Notes under the pieces: model-generated
What the model was told of the DNA's origin: nothing
The model's database searches: none
What the model saw: the letters and a program-made list of their open reading frames with translations, nothing else
Shown here: one piece after another, positions 42,145-51,105 of the stretch
Layout: each line of letters begins with the position of its first letter
Numbering within the stretch: position 1 is the first letter of the stretch
Origin: Micromonospora musae
GTDB lineage: Bacteria; Actinomycetota; Actinomycetes; Mycobacteriales; Micromonosporaceae
NCBI RefSeq assembly: GCF_003626635.1
Contig: NZ_RAZT01000004.1
Location: 372,001 to 436,000 of the forward strand
Direction of reading: 5' to 3'
DNA: 64,000 nucleotides
Position numbers and translations under genes: made by a program

Positions 42145-43944
42145 ATGAGGAGCAGAATTCCGGGGCGCGCCCTCCGCGGCGCCGTGGCGCTGGCGAGTGC
42201 GCTCGCCCTCGGGGCGGGCCTGGTCGCCTGCGGCGGCGGTTCGTCGAAGGACGGCGGCAGCCAGGGCAAGGACACCGTGACCGTCGCCCTCCGCACGCCG
42301 AACTGGATCCTGCCGATCTCGGCGCCCGGCTTCACGCAGGGTGAGAACGCCATCTTCGGCCAGGCGCTGTACCGGTCGCTCTACCAGTACAAGCTGGACG
42401 GCTCGGCGCACTACAACATCGACCCGAAGCGCTCCATGGCCGAGCCGCCCGCGGTCAGTGACGGCGGCAAGACGCTGACCATCACGCTCAAGGACAACAC
42501 CTGGTCCGACGGCAAGCCGGTCACCACCAAGGACATCCAGTTCTGGTACGACCTGGTCACCGCGAACAAGGACAAGTGGGCGTCCTACCGGGCCGGCGGC
42601 TTCCCCGACAACATCGCGCAGTGGACGATCAAGGACGACAAGACCTTCTCGATCACCACGAAGCAGGCCTACAACACCGCGTGGTTCGTCGACAACCAGC
42701 TCAACCGCATCACGCCCCTGCCGCAGCACGCCTGGGACAAGGACTCCGCCACCGGCGCGGTGGGCGACCTGGCGAGCACTCCGCAGGGCGCCAAGAAGGT
42801 CTTCGACTTCCTCACCGCGGCCTCGAAGGACCTGAAGACGTACGACTCCAACGACCTGTGGAAGGTCAACAGCGGCCCGTGGCAGCTCGCGAAGTACGTG
42901 CCGAGCGGTGAGGTGACCCTAGCCGCCCAGCCGAAGTACTCGGGCGAGGACAAGCCGAAGCTGGCCAAGGTCGTGCTGCGGCCGTTCACCAGCGACGACA
43001 GCCAGTTCAACGTGCTGCGCGCCGGTGACGTCGACTACGGGTACGTACCCGCGGCGAACGTCTCCCAGGAGGGCTACCTCAAGTCCAAGGGCTACACGAT
43101 CTCGCCCTGGTACGGCTGGTCCGTCACCTACCTGCAGCTGAACTTCAACAACCCGAAGACCGGGTCGCTGTTCAAGCAGCCGTACCTGCGGCAGGCCATG
43201 CAGATGCTCATCGACCAGCCGACCATCAGCAAGGTGGTCTGGTCCGGCACGGCGGCGCCGACCTGCGGCCCGGTGCCGGCCAAGCCGGGCGCCAACGGCA
43301 CCGACGCCGCGGGCTGCGTCTACTCGTTCGACCCGGCCAAGGCCAAGGAGCTGCTGGAGGGCCACGGCTGGAAGGTGACGCCGGACGGGCAGACCACCTG
43401 CCAGACGCCGGGCACCGGGGCCAACCAGTGCGGCGAGGGTGTCGCCGCCGGCACCGCGCTGAACCTCACCGTCACCAGCCAGACCGGCTTCGCCGCCACC
43501 ACCAAGATGTTCTCCGAGATCAAGTCGCAGATGTCCAAGCTCGGCATCCAGCTGACCATCAAGGAGGTCCCCGACTCGGTGGCCGTCACCCCGGCGTGCA
43601 AGCCGACCGAGGCGACCTGCTCGTGGGACATGTCCTTCTTCGGCTCGCAGGGCAGCTGGTACTACCCGGCCTTCGCCAGCGGTGAGCGGATCTTCGCCAC
43701 CGACGCCCCGGTGAACCTGGGCAGCTACAGCAACGCGGAGGCCGACCGGCTCATCGAGGCCACCCAGTTCTCCGGCGACGAGAGCGCGCTCAAGGCGTAC
43801 AACGACTTCCTCGCCAAGGACCTGCCGGTGCTCTGGATGCCGAACCCCGTCTACCAGAACTCGGCGTACCGCTCGGGCCTGCAGGGCGTCGAGCCGCAGG
43901 ACCCGATGAACCTCATGTACTTCCAGGACTGGTCCTGGAAGTGA
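42145..43944 (+). CDS. Dipeptide/oligopeptide-type ABC transporter substrate-binding lipoprotein
   Basis: This 599-aa protein has a lipoprotein signal peptide with lipobox LVAC (Cys about residue 30). The family 5 extracellular solute-binding fold follows: TITLKDNTWSDGKPVTTKDI is the classical signature, with WYDLV after it, and the C-terminal lobe ends in DPMNLMYFQDWSW. It is the first gene of the binding protein/permease/permease/ATPase/cutC operon. It has an AGGAG-type ribosome site and a 100-nt leader after the promoter at 42014-42042. A 15-bp hairpin after the stop should allow more binding protein than permease to be made. Confidence 0.92.
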   Translation: MRSRIPGRALRGAVALASALALGAGLVACGGGSSKDGGSQGKDTVTVALRTPNWILPISAPGFTQGENAIFGQALYRSLYQYKLDGSAHYNIDPKRSMAEPPAVSDGGKTLTITLKDNTWSDGKPVTTKDIQFWYDLVTANKDKWASYRAGGFPDNIAQWTIKDDKTFSITTKQAYNTAWFVDNQLNRITPLPQHAWDKDSATGAVGDLASTPQGAKKVFDFLTAASKDLKTYDSNDLWKVNSGPWQLAKYVPSGEVTLAAQPKYSGEDKPKLAKVVLRPFTSDDSQFNVLRAGDVDYGYVPAANVSQEGYLKSKGYTISPWYGWSVTYLQLNFNNPKTGSLFKQPYLRQAMQMLIDQPTISKVVWSGTAAPTCGPVPAKPGANGTDAAGCVYSFDPAKAKELLEGHGWKVTPDGQTTCQTPGTGANQCGEGVAAGTALNLTVTSQTGFAATTKMFSEIKSQMSKLGIQLTIKEVPDSVAVTPACKPTEATCSWDMSFFGSQGSWYYPAFASGERIFATDAPVNLGSYSNAEADRLIEATQFSGDESALKAYNDFLAKDLPVLWMPNPVYQNSAYRSGLQGVEPQDPMNLMYFQDWSWK

Positions 43945-43962
43945 CCGATCACTGATCGTCCC

Positions 43963-43995
43963 GGCCCCGGCGGCGCGCACCGCGCCGCCGGGGCC
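43963..43995 (+). terminator. Intercistronic hairpin between binding protein and permease
   Basis: GGCCCCGGCGGCGCG (43963-43977) pairs perfectly with 43981-43995 around the 3-nt loop CAC. Its position suggests partial termination or 3'-end protection of the binding-protein message. Confidence 0.75.
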
Positions 43996-44021
43996 CCGAC
44001 CGGGGAGGAGGAACCGACCAG

Positions 44022-44981
44022 GTGGTCCGGTACCTCATCACGCGCCTGGGCCAGGCCCTCGTCGTCGTCGTGCTCGTCACGGTGATCGCGTTCCTCATCC
44101 TGCACCTGCTGCCCGGCGGCGCGGCGCGCGCCACGCTGGGCAAGGAGGCGACGCTGGATCAGCTGGCGGCGTTCAACCACGAGATGGGCTACGACCGGCC
44201 CTGGATCCAGCAGTACCTGATGTACGTGCAGCGCCTGCTGCACGGCGACCTCGGGTACTCGTACCAGCTCAACCAGTCGGTCGTCGAGGCGATCACCCAG
44301 CGGCTGCCGAAGACCATGGTGCTGTCGCTGCTGTCGACCCTGCTCGCCATCGTGCTGGCGATCCCGCTCGGGGTGATCCAGGCCGTACGCCGCAACCGCT
44401 GGCCCGACTACACCATCACCTCGCTGTCGCTGCTGGCGTACGCCACGCCCATCTTCTTCATGGGCCTCATGATGATCATTCTCTTCTCGCAGGTGTGGCC
44501 GATCCTGCCGCCCGAGGCGCCGCAGGGCTTCACGGTGGGGGAGGTGCTCGCCGACCCGGCGGGGCTGGTGCTGCCCACGATCACGCTCGCCATCGTCACC
44601 ATCGCGGTCTACTCGCGGTACGTCCGCTCCACGATGGTCGACAACCTGAACGAGAACTACGTCCGCACCGCCCGCAGCAAGGGCCTCTCCGAGCGGCGCG
44701 TCGTGCTGCGGCACACCCTGCGCAACGGGCTCTTCCCGGTCATCACCCTGCTCGGCATGTACCTGCCGGCGCTCTTCAGCGGGGCGCTGGTCGTCGAGTC
44801 CCTGTTCAACTTCCCCGGCATGGGGCAGCTGTTCTGGCAGGCGGCGTTGAAGCGTGACTTCCCGATCCTGCTCGGGGTCACCGTCATCATCTCGATCGCG
44901 ACGGTCGTCGGCGCCCTCGTCGCCGACCTGCTCTACGCCGCCGTCGATCCCCGGGTCCGACTCCGCGGGAGTTCGTCATGA
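44022..44981 (+). CDS. Peptide-type ABC transporter permease, DppB family
   Basis: This 319-aa integral membrane protein starts at GTG 44022 (VVRYLITRLGQALVVVVLVT), the typical DppB/OppB N-terminus with one helix followed by a long extracytoplasmic loop. The EAA coupling loop is visible at YVRTARSKGLSERRVVLRHT. About six helices in total. A GGGAGGAGG site precedes it, and the stop overlaps the next permease start (ATGA). Confidence 0.92.
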   Translation: MVRYLITRLGQALVVVVLVTVIAFLILHLLPGGAARATLGKEATLDQLAAFNHEMGYDRPWIQQYLMYVQRLLHGDLGYSYQLNQSVVEAITQRLPKTMVLSLLSTLLAIVLAIPLGVIQAVRRNRWPDYTITSLSLLAYATPIFFMGLMMIILFSQVWPILPPEAPQGFTVGEVLADPAGLVLPTITLAIVTIAVYSRYVRSTMVDNLNENYVRTARSKGLSERRVVLRHTLRNGLFPVITLLGMYLPALFSGALVVESLFNFPGMGQLFWQAALKRDFPILLGVTVIISIATVVGALVADLLYAAVDPRVRLRGSSS

Positions 44982-45898
44982 CCACACTCTCCGAGGCGGG
45001 CCGCCCCGGCGCCGCCCCCGATCCGGCCGACGCCGCCGAGGCGCCGGTACGCGGCCTCTGGCGGCAGGGGTTCGTCGTCTTCTGCGAGAACCGGCTCGCC
45101 CTGGTGGGTCTGGGCCTGTTCATCCTGCTGGCCGGGCTCTGCTTCCTCGGCCCGCTCTTCTACCACACCGACCAGGTGCACACCGACCTCGCCGCCGTGC
45201 ACCTGGCCCCCGGGGAGCAGGGGCATCCGCTCGGCACCGACGGGGTCGGTTACGACCAGCTGGGCCGGCTCATGCTCGGCGGTCAGACCTCGATCATCGT
45301 CGGGCTCGCGGCCGGGATCCTCGCCACCGCGGTCGGCACGATCTGGGGTGCCGTCGCCGGCTTCGTCGGCGGGTGGGCCGACACGGCGATGATGCGGGTG
45401 GTCGACGCGATGATGTCGATCCCGTCGCTCTTCCTCTTCATGCTGCTCGCCGCCATCGTCACCCCGAGCGTGCCGATGCTCATCGTCATCATCGGCGCCT
45501 TCGCCTGGTTGGGGCCGGCCCGGCTGGTCCGCGGTGAGGCGTTGACCCTGCGCTCCCGCGAGTACGTCCAGGCCATGCGGGGGATGGGCGGCACGGGCGG
45601 CCGGGCGGTGCGCCGGCACATCGTGCCGAACGCCATCGGAACGGTGATCGTCAACGCGACCTTCCAGGTCGCCGACGCGATCCTCTACGTCGCATACCTG
45701 TCCTTCCTCGGCCTCGGCGTCCCGCCGCCGGCGGCGAACTGGGGCGGGATGCTCTCCGACGGCCTCGCGGACACCTACAGCGGCCACTGGTGGCTGCTGT
45801 ACCCGCCGGGAATCGCCATCATCCTCATCGTCCTCGCCTTCAACTTCATCGGCGACGGGCTGAGGGACGCCTTCGAGGTCCGCCTCCGTCGCCGCTAG
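44978..45898 (+). CDS. Peptide-type ABC transporter permease, DppC family
   Basis: This 306-aa permease has the OppC N-terminal helix (ENRLALVGLGLFILLAGLC), the GTDGVGYDQLGRLMLGGQTS motif that marks the DppC family, and an EAA loop YVQAMRGMGGTGGRAVRRHI. The N-terminal 25 residues are Ala/Pro-rich. It forms the channel with the preceding permease and is followed by the fused ATPase after 12 bp. Confidence 0.93.
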   Translation: MTTLSEAGRPGAAPDPADAAEAPVRGLWRQGFVVFCENRLALVGLGLFILLAGLCFLGPLFYHTDQVHTDLAAVHLAPGEQGHPLGTDGVGYDQLGRLMLGGQTSIIVGLAAGILATAVGTIWGAVAGFVGGWADTAMMRVVDAMMSIPSLFLFMLLAAIVTPSVPMLIVIIGAFAWLGPARLVRGEALTLRSREYVQAMRGMGGTGGRAVRRHIVPNAIGTVIVNATFQVADAILYVAYLSFLGLGVPPPAANWGGMLSDGLADTYSGHWWLLYPPGIAIILIVLAFNFIGDGLRDAFEVRLRRR

Positions 45899-45910
45899 CA
45901 GGAGCACGAA

Positions 45911-48043
45911 ATGAGCGAATCGACCGAACCGAAGGTCCGGCAGCACCAGGCGGCCGGGGACGGGACCGCCGTCCAGCCCCTGCTGGAGCTGCGCGATCTC
46001 GACACCGACATCGCCCTGCGCCGCGGCACGGTGCACGCCCTCGACGGGGTCAGCCTCGAAGTCATGCCGGGGGAGACCCTCGGCGTCGTGGGCGAGTCGG
46101 GCAGCGGCAAGACGATGACCGCACTGTCGATCATGGGCTTACTGCCGCAGGGCGGCCAGGTGACCGGGGGACAGATCCTCTTCGAGGGTCGGGACCTGCG
46201 ATCGCTGCCGGCCGACGAGGTACGCCGGACTCGTGGGGTCCGGATGGGCATGGTCTTCCAGGACCCGCTCACCTCGCTCAACCCGACGATGCGGATCGGG
46301 TACCAGGTCGCCGAACCGCTGCGGGTGCACGAGGGAGTCGGTAAGGCGGAGGCCCGCGAGCGGGCCGTCGAGATCCTGCGCCGGGTGGGAATGCCCCGCC
46401 CCGACCGGATCGTCGACAACTACCCGCACGAGCTCTCCGGCGGAATGCGGCAGCGGGTCGCCATCGCGATGGCGCTAGTCTGCTCCCCGCGCCTGCTCAT
46501 CGCCGACGAGCCGACCACCGCGCTCGACGTCACCACCCAGCGGCAGATCCTCGAACTCATCGACGACCTGCGGGAAGAGTTCGGGATGGCGGTCATCCTG
46601 GTCACCCACGACCTGGGTGTCATCGCGGGCCGCGCCGACCGGGTCGCCGTCATGTACGCCGGACGGGTGGTGGAGACCGCCGCGACCGCGGAGCTGTTCC
46701 GGTCGCCTCGGCACCGCTACACCGAGGCGCTGATGGAGGCGCTGCCCGAGACCGCGGTCCGGGAGGCCGGCAAGGAGGCCCGGCTCTACAGCATCCCCGG
46801 CCTGCCGCCGGACCTGTCCCGGCCGCTCACCGGCTGCCGGTTCGCGCCGCGCTGCCGACACGTCACCGACGAGTGCCGGAGCACGGACGTCGCCCTCTCC
46901 GGCGGCGAGCACCAGTTCGCCTGCCTGCACCCGGTCAGCGGGACGCCGACCGGGCCGGTCACGCTGCCCGCCCCGGTGGTGCGCGAACCGGCGCCGGTGG
47001 AGGCGGCGGCCCCGGTACGCGTCGAGTCGACGGCGACGCCCGTCCTGTCGGTGCAGAACCTGGTGAAGAACTACGCCGCGCACGGCCGGGGCCTGCTGCG
47101 CCGGAACGCGGGCCAGGTCAGCGCCGTGGCGGACGTCTCCTTCGAGGTCGCCCCGGGGGAGACCTTCGGGCTGGTCGGCGAGTCCGGCTGCGGGAAGTCC
47201 ACAGTGGGTCGGCTGGCCGTGGGGCTGGAGCGGCCGAGCGCCGGCCAGATCCTGCTCGACGGCACCGACCTCGCCGGGCTGGCCGGGCGGGAGCGCCGCC
47301 GGATGCACCGCCAGGTCCAGCTGATGTTCCAGGACAGCTACGCCGCGATGAACCCGCGGATGCGCGTCGACGCCATCCTCGCCGAACCGCTCGAGATCCA
47401 GAAGGTGGGCGACGGGGCGGCGCGGCGGGCGCGGATCACGAGCCTGCTCGACCAGGTCGGGCTCTCCCGGCGGGTCCTGGAGCGCTACCCGCACGAGTTC
47501 TCCGGCGGTCAGCTGCAGCGCATCGGGCTGGCCCGGTCGCTGGCCCTGCAGCCTCGGCTGATCGTCGGCGACGAGCCGGTGAGCGCGTTGGACGTGTCGA
47601 TCCAGGCGCAGGTCCTCAACCTCATGCGGGACCTGCAGCGCGAACTCGGCCTGGCGTACGTCTTCATCAGCCACGACCTGTCGGTCGTCGACTACATGGC
47701 GGACCGCATCGGCGTGATGTACCTCGGCAAGCTCGTCGAGGTGGGGCCCGCCCGGGAGGTGGTCCGGGCCGCCCGCCACCCGTACACGCAGGCGCTCATC
47801 GACGCGGTACCGTCCATCACCCCGAGCGCCACGGCGGCCCGGGACGGTGTCACCATCCAGGGCGAGCTGCCCAGCGCGCTGAACCCGCCCACCGGGTGCC
47901 GGTTCCGGACCCGCTGTCCGCTGGCCCAGGAGATCTGCGAGACGGAGCCGCCGCTCGCCGGCGACCGGCACCAGGTGGCCTGCCACTTCCCGCTGCGCCC
48001 GGAGGCGGATGCGGTCTCCGCACAGACCGGGACCGCCGCATGA
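45911..48043 (+). CDS. Fused double ATPase of the peptide-type ABC transporter (DppD-DppF fusion)
   Basis: The 710-aa chain holds two oligopeptide-type ATPase domains. The first has Walker A GESGSGKTM, signature LSGGMRQRVAIAMA, Walker B LLIADEPTTALD. The second, from about residue 375, has GESGCGKST, FSGGQLQRIGLARS and LIVGDEPVSALD. Each is followed by the oligopeptide-transporter C-terminal cysteine region (GCRFAPRCRHVTDEC and GCRFRTRCPLAQEIC), whose four cysteines can bind an Fe-S cluster in this family. Start ATG 45911 lies 12 bp after the permease. Its stop overlaps cutC (ATGA), coupling that gene to the transporter. Confidence 0.94.
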   Translation: MSESTEPKVRQHQAAGDGTAVQPLLELRDLDTDIALRRGTVHALDGVSLEVMPGETLGVVGESGSGKTMTALSIMGLLPQGGQVTGGQILFEGRDLRSLPADEVRRTRGVRMGMVFQDPLTSLNPTMRIGYQVAEPLRVHEGVGKAEARERAVEILRRVGMPRPDRIVDNYPHELSGGMRQRVAIAMALVCSPRLLIADEPTTALDVTTQRQILELIDDLREEFGMAVILVTHDLGVIAGRADRVAVMYAGRVVETAATAELFRSPRHRYTEALMEALPETAVREAGKEARLYSIPGLPPDLSRPLTGCRFAPRCRHVTDECRSTDVALSGGEHQFACLHPVSGTPTGPVTLPAPVVREPAPVEAAAPVRVESTATPVLSVQNLVKNYAAHGRGLLRRNAGQVSAVADVSFEVAPGETFGLVGESGCGKSTVGRLAVGLERPSAGQILLDGTDLAGLAGRERRRMHRQVQLMFQDSYAAMNPRMRVDAILAEPLEIQKVGDGAARRARITSLLDQVGLSRRVLERYPHEFSGGQLQRIGLARSLALQPRLIVGDEPVSALDVSIQAQVLNLMRDLQRELGLAYVFISHDLSVVDYMADRIGVMYLGKLVEVGPAREVVRAARHPYTQALIDAVPSITPSATAARDGVTIQGELPSALNPPTGCRFRTRCPLAQEICETEPPLAGDRHQVACHFPLRPEADAVSAQTGTAA

Positions 48044-48738
48044 CCACTGTGGAGATCTGCGTCAGCGACGTGCCGACGGCCCTGGTGGCCGAGACGGCCG
48101 GGGCCGACCGGCTGGAGCTCTGCGCCGACCTCGGCCAGGGCGGCACCACGCCCAGCCTCGGCACGGTCGAGGTCGCCCTGCGCACGTTGCGCAGCGCGGG
48201 GGTACGGATCATGGTCCGCCCCCGTGGTGGGAACTTCCGGGTGACCGAGGTCGAGGAGCAGGTCATGCTCGCCGACATCGCCGCGATCCGCCGGCTGCCG
48301 AACCCGCACGACCTTGCGGTCGGGGTGGTGGTCGGCGCGGTCGCCGCCGACGGCCGCCTCGACCTGCCCGTGCTGGGTCGGCTGATCGCGGCCGCCGGGC
48401 CGCTCCCGGTGACCGTGCACAAGGCCTTCGACGAGGTCGACGACCAGCTGCGGGCGATCGAGGAGATCATCGACCTCGGGGCGGACGCCGTGCTCACCTC
48501 CGGCGCGGCGCCCAGCGCGCTGGCCGGTGCCGCCCGGATCACCGAACTGCGGCAGCGCGCCGGCGACCGGTTGCGGGTGATCGCCGGCGGCGGCATCCGG
48601 TCGCACAACGTCCGGCAGGTGCTCGCGGAGACCGGGGCGCGGGAGGTGCACCTGCGGGCGCCGGTGCCGCGCGACGGGCGGGAGGCCACCGACGGCGACG
48701 AGGTCCGCCGGGTCGTCGCCGCCGTACGTACGGGCTGA
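48040..48738 (+). CDS. cutC: CutC-family TIM-barrel protein
   Basis: This 232-aa protein matches CutC: EICVSDVPTALVAETAGADR, LCADLGQGGTTPSLG, MVRPRGGNFRVTEVE, VHKAFDEVDD and LTSGAAPSALAG are the family motifs along the barrel. CutC was named for copper homeostasis in E. coli, but a direct copper role is doubtful and many homologues sit in carbohydrate loci. Here it is translationally coupled to a peptide-type transporter in a locus with MlrC and ROK proteins, favouring a metabolic role. A CopC-domain gene converges 9 bp downstream, but on the other strand. Confidence 0.9.
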   Translation: MTTVEICVSDVPTALVAETAGADRLELCADLGQGGTTPSLGTVEVALRTLRSAGVRIMVRPRGGNFRVTEVEEQVMLADIAAIRRLPNPHDLAVGVVVGAVAADGRLDLPVLGRLIAAAGPLPVTVHKAFDEVDDQLRAIEEIIDLGADAVLTSGAAPSALAGAARITELRQRAGDRLRVIAGGGIRSHNVRQVLAETGAREVHLRAPVPRDGREATDGDEVRRVVAAVRTG

Positions 48739-48747
48739 CCGGGGCGC

Positions 48748-50892
48748 TCAGCCCACGTCGATCGTGTACTGCGCCGTGTGCACCGCGCCGTCGACCTGGA
48801 AGTCGAGGAACGCCCGGTAGCGGCCCGGGCTCGGCGGCGTCAGCCAGAACTTGACCGCCCCGTCGACGAGTTCCGGCTCCGGATGGACGTGCACGTAGCC
48901 GAGGTCGCCCTCGCGGACGACGACCAGGTGCCCGTACGCGCCCAGGTAGCGCTCGACCGGGGCGGGCGTACCGGCGCGGGTGATCCGGAACGAGGTGGGG
49001 GACATCATCCCCACCGTGGGCGTCCCGTCCATCGACACCGTGAACGGCCCGGCGGTCGCCTGCGGCTGGGGCGGCGGCAGCGCGGTCGGGGTGTGCGCGC
49101 CCGGCACCTGGTGGTCGACGCCGAGGACGAGCGGCAGTTGGGTGCCGGCGGCGGTGGTGACCGAGAAGTCGGCGTAGACGCGGTAGCCGCCGGCCCGGGG
49201 CAGCGTCAGCGGGATGCTCCAGGTGCCGTCGGCCGCCATCGTGGGATGCAGGTGCTGGTATCCGGTCAGGTCCCGACCGACCACGATCAGGTGCAACGTC
49301 TTCTCGTGCACGACCGCGAAGCGGGTGGCGGCCCGCCGGTCGGCGCCGATGATCTGGAAGCGGTACTCGGCGGCGACGCCCGCCGGCTGGGACCGCTGTT
49401 CCGGCTGGAGGCGGTACCCGCCGGCGCTGACCGTCGTGCCGGACACCTGGGTCTGGCCGGCGCCGCCGTCGCCGGGATGGCTGTGCGGGCCGGTACCCGC
49501 CGGGTGCTGGTGTCCGTCCATCGCCGACATCGCCTGCCCCGCGACGACGGGCGCGCCGGCCGGGCTGGTGCCCGCCCGCGCGTCGGCGCCGGTCCGGGGG
49601 TCGCCCGCGCCGACGCGTCCCAGCCCGAACCCGGCGACGAGCGCCACCACCAGGCCGCCGACGAGCAGCGCGAGACGCGCGTTGCTCAGTCGGGGCCGGA
49701 GCGTCGCGGCGGCCGCCGCACCTTCGGGCGAGCCGCCGGGACCGGTTGCGGGTCGCGGGTCGTCGTCCGTCGCCGGGCCGGCCCCCTGCTGCCTCGGCAC
49801 CACGGATCCGGTGGCGGTTCGCGGGCCGCTCTCCGTCGTGGCGCCGGCCCCGCGCTGCCTCGGCACGGCGGACCCGGTGGCGGTTCGCGGGTAGCTCTCC
49901 GTCGTGGCGCCGGCCTTGCGCTGCCTCGGCACCGCGGACCCGGTGGTGGCGGTGACGGTCGTGCCGCCCCTGCGTGCCGCGGGGACGGCAGCGGGCCGCC
50001 CCCGGTTGCCGGAGGCCGGCTTGGTGACCTTGGCACCGGTGCCGGTGCGACGTCCGGCGCCGCCGCCTGCTTGGGCCCGGGCGCTGCTGCCTGCTCGGGC
50101 CCGGGCGCCGGTGCCCCGCCGGGCGGCGGCCCCCGCGGCGCGGGCCCGACCCGCGGTGCGGTGCCGCCACACGGCGAGGAGGATCAGCGCCACCGCCGCC
50201 ACCGCCGAGCCGGTCCACGCCATCCAACCGAGGCCGCCCTCGTCGTCGGCGCGGTCGGCCGCGGCGGCCGCCGGGGGCGGGGACGACGCGACGGCCGGCG
50301 CGGCCGAGGGGCTCTGCGGCGTCGCCGAGCCGGTCCCCGGGTTGCCGTGTTGTTCGGTGGCCGCGATCAGCGCCGGGTCGGGCTGGTCGGTGGGGGGCTG
50401 CCAGCCCCGCGGGGCCGCCGTCGTCGCTCCGGTGTAGCGGAAGGTCGTCGCGCCCCGGACGGTGTCGCCGTCGGAGGCCACCGTCAGGTAGCTGATCGAG
50501 TACTGCCCCGGCCGCGGCAGGTGGGCGATCCGGACCACCGCCGGAAACCCGGTCGAGTACTCGCGCGGCTCGAACTTCCCGTCTACCAGGAAGTACTCCC
50601 GTACCGGCTGCTCCAGTGGCTTCGGTTCGCCGTTCGTCCAGCCGTCGTCGACCCGGCCACCGCCCGGCGCGGTGATGGTGAAGTAGGCGTTGGCGGCGAC
50701 CCGCTCGGTGAAGTAGAGCCGGACCTCCGCCGGCGGTCGGCTGACCGCCGAGCCGTCCGCCGGTGTGGCGGTCGCCAGGGTGCCGTGGGCAGCGGCGGGC
50801 GGGGTGGACGCGAGGACCGCGATCGCCGCCGCGAGGACGAGCGCGAGCAGGCCCGAGACGACGCGCCGGAGAGCCGGGGGGAGAGGCATCAT
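48748..50892 (-). CDS. CopC-domain membrane protein with internal repeats and extracytoplasmic C-terminal domain
   Basis: This 714-aa protein starts at ATG 50892 with a signal peptide ending near STPPAAAHG. The mature protein would begin at or beside His-Gly, as in CopC, where the N-terminal histidine coordinates copper. The CopC domain covers about residues 36-155 (ATPADGSAVSRPPAEVRLYF). A transmembrane helix follows near 225-245 (MAWTGSAVAAVALILLAVW). A long Arg/Ala/Gly-rich segment contains three 22-residue repeats, then a second helix near 412-430 (LALLVGGLVVALVAGFGLG). The roughly 270-residue extracytoplasmic domain carries His-rich DGHQHPAGTGPHSHP and YQHLHPTM, plausible metal sites. 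The repeat segment is predicted cytoplasmic. It is divergent from the SigC-like gene. Confidence 0.82.
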   Translation of the reverse strand: MMPLPPALRRVVSGLLALVLAAAIAVLASTPPAAAHGTLATATPADGSAVSRPPAEVRLYFTERVAANAYFTITAPGGGRVDDGWTNGEPKPLEQPVREYFLVDGKFEPREYSTGFPAVVRIAHLPRPGQYSISYLTVASDGDTVRGATTFRYTGATTAAPRGWQPPTDQPDPALIAATEQHGNPGTGSATPQSPSAAPAVASSPPPAAAAADRADDEGGLGWMAWTGSAVAAVALILLAVWRHRTAGRARAAGAAARRGTGARARAGSSARAQAGGGAGRRTGTGAKVTKPASGNRGRPAAVPAARRGGTTVTATTGSAVPRQRKAGATTESYPRTATGSAVPRQRGAGATTESGPRTATGSVVPRQQGAGPATDDDPRPATGPGGSPEGAAAAATLRPRLSNARLALLVGGLVVALVAGFGLGRVGAGDPRTGADARAGTSPAGAPVVAGQAMSAMDGHQHPAGTGPHSHPGDGGAGQTQVSGTTVSAGGYRLQPEQRSQPAGVAAEYRFQIIGADRRAATRFAVVHEKTLHLIVVGRDLTGYQHLHPTMAADGTWSIPLTLPRAGGYRVYADFSVTTAAGTQLPLVLGVDHQVPGAHTPTALPPPQPQATAGPFTVSMDGTPTVGMMSPTSFRITRAGTPAPVERYLGAYGHLVVVREGDLGYVHVHPEPELVDGAVKFWLTPPSPGRYRAFLDFQVDGAVHTAQYTIDVG
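49743..49940 (-). repeat. Three 66-bp tandem repeats in the CopC-domain gene
   Basis: Three consecutive 66-bp units (about 49743-49808, 49809-49874, 49875-49940) encode variants of GSAVPRQRGAGATTES followed by GPRTAT. The first two units in protein order are nearly identical; the third is diverged (GSVVPRQQGAGPATDDDPR). The repeats are in frame and encode a low-complexity linker between two transmembrane helices. Confidence 0.88.
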
Positions 50893-50932
50893 CGCATTCT
50901 CACGACCGTCGAGCTTCAATCAAGACTTCGAT

Positions 50933-50958
50933 AACTTTTTATACGTATGGCAAAAGTT
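50933..50958. promoter_or_regulatory. AT-rich inverted repeat between the copC-like and sigC-like genes
   Basis: AACTTTT (50933-50939) and AAAAGTT (50952-50958) flank the palindrome ATACGTAT (50941-50948) in an otherwise GC-rich divergent region. Read on the minus strand it offers a TATAAA -10-like element, positioned for the CopC-domain gene. It is a candidate operator/promoter for one or both divergent genes. Confidence 0.5.
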
Positions 50959-51105
50959 CTGCCCCGACCGACTCCAACATCGAGTCGGACGGTACGAAAC
51001 TTCCTACCTTGTACGGCGCGGCACCGGATGGGATACGCTGCCCCCGGGCTACTACAGCGCGTCGTAACTGCCCCGGGGGATCCGGCGGCGTGACCGGAGG
51101 TGGAG

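Noticed and set aside
48778..50934. 718-codon plus-strand frame opposite the CopC-domain gene, showing repeats.
   Set aside because: The repeats are only the complement of the 66-bp repeats in the real gene. The frame has no ribosome site, and the minus-strand product has a signal peptide and a CopC domain.
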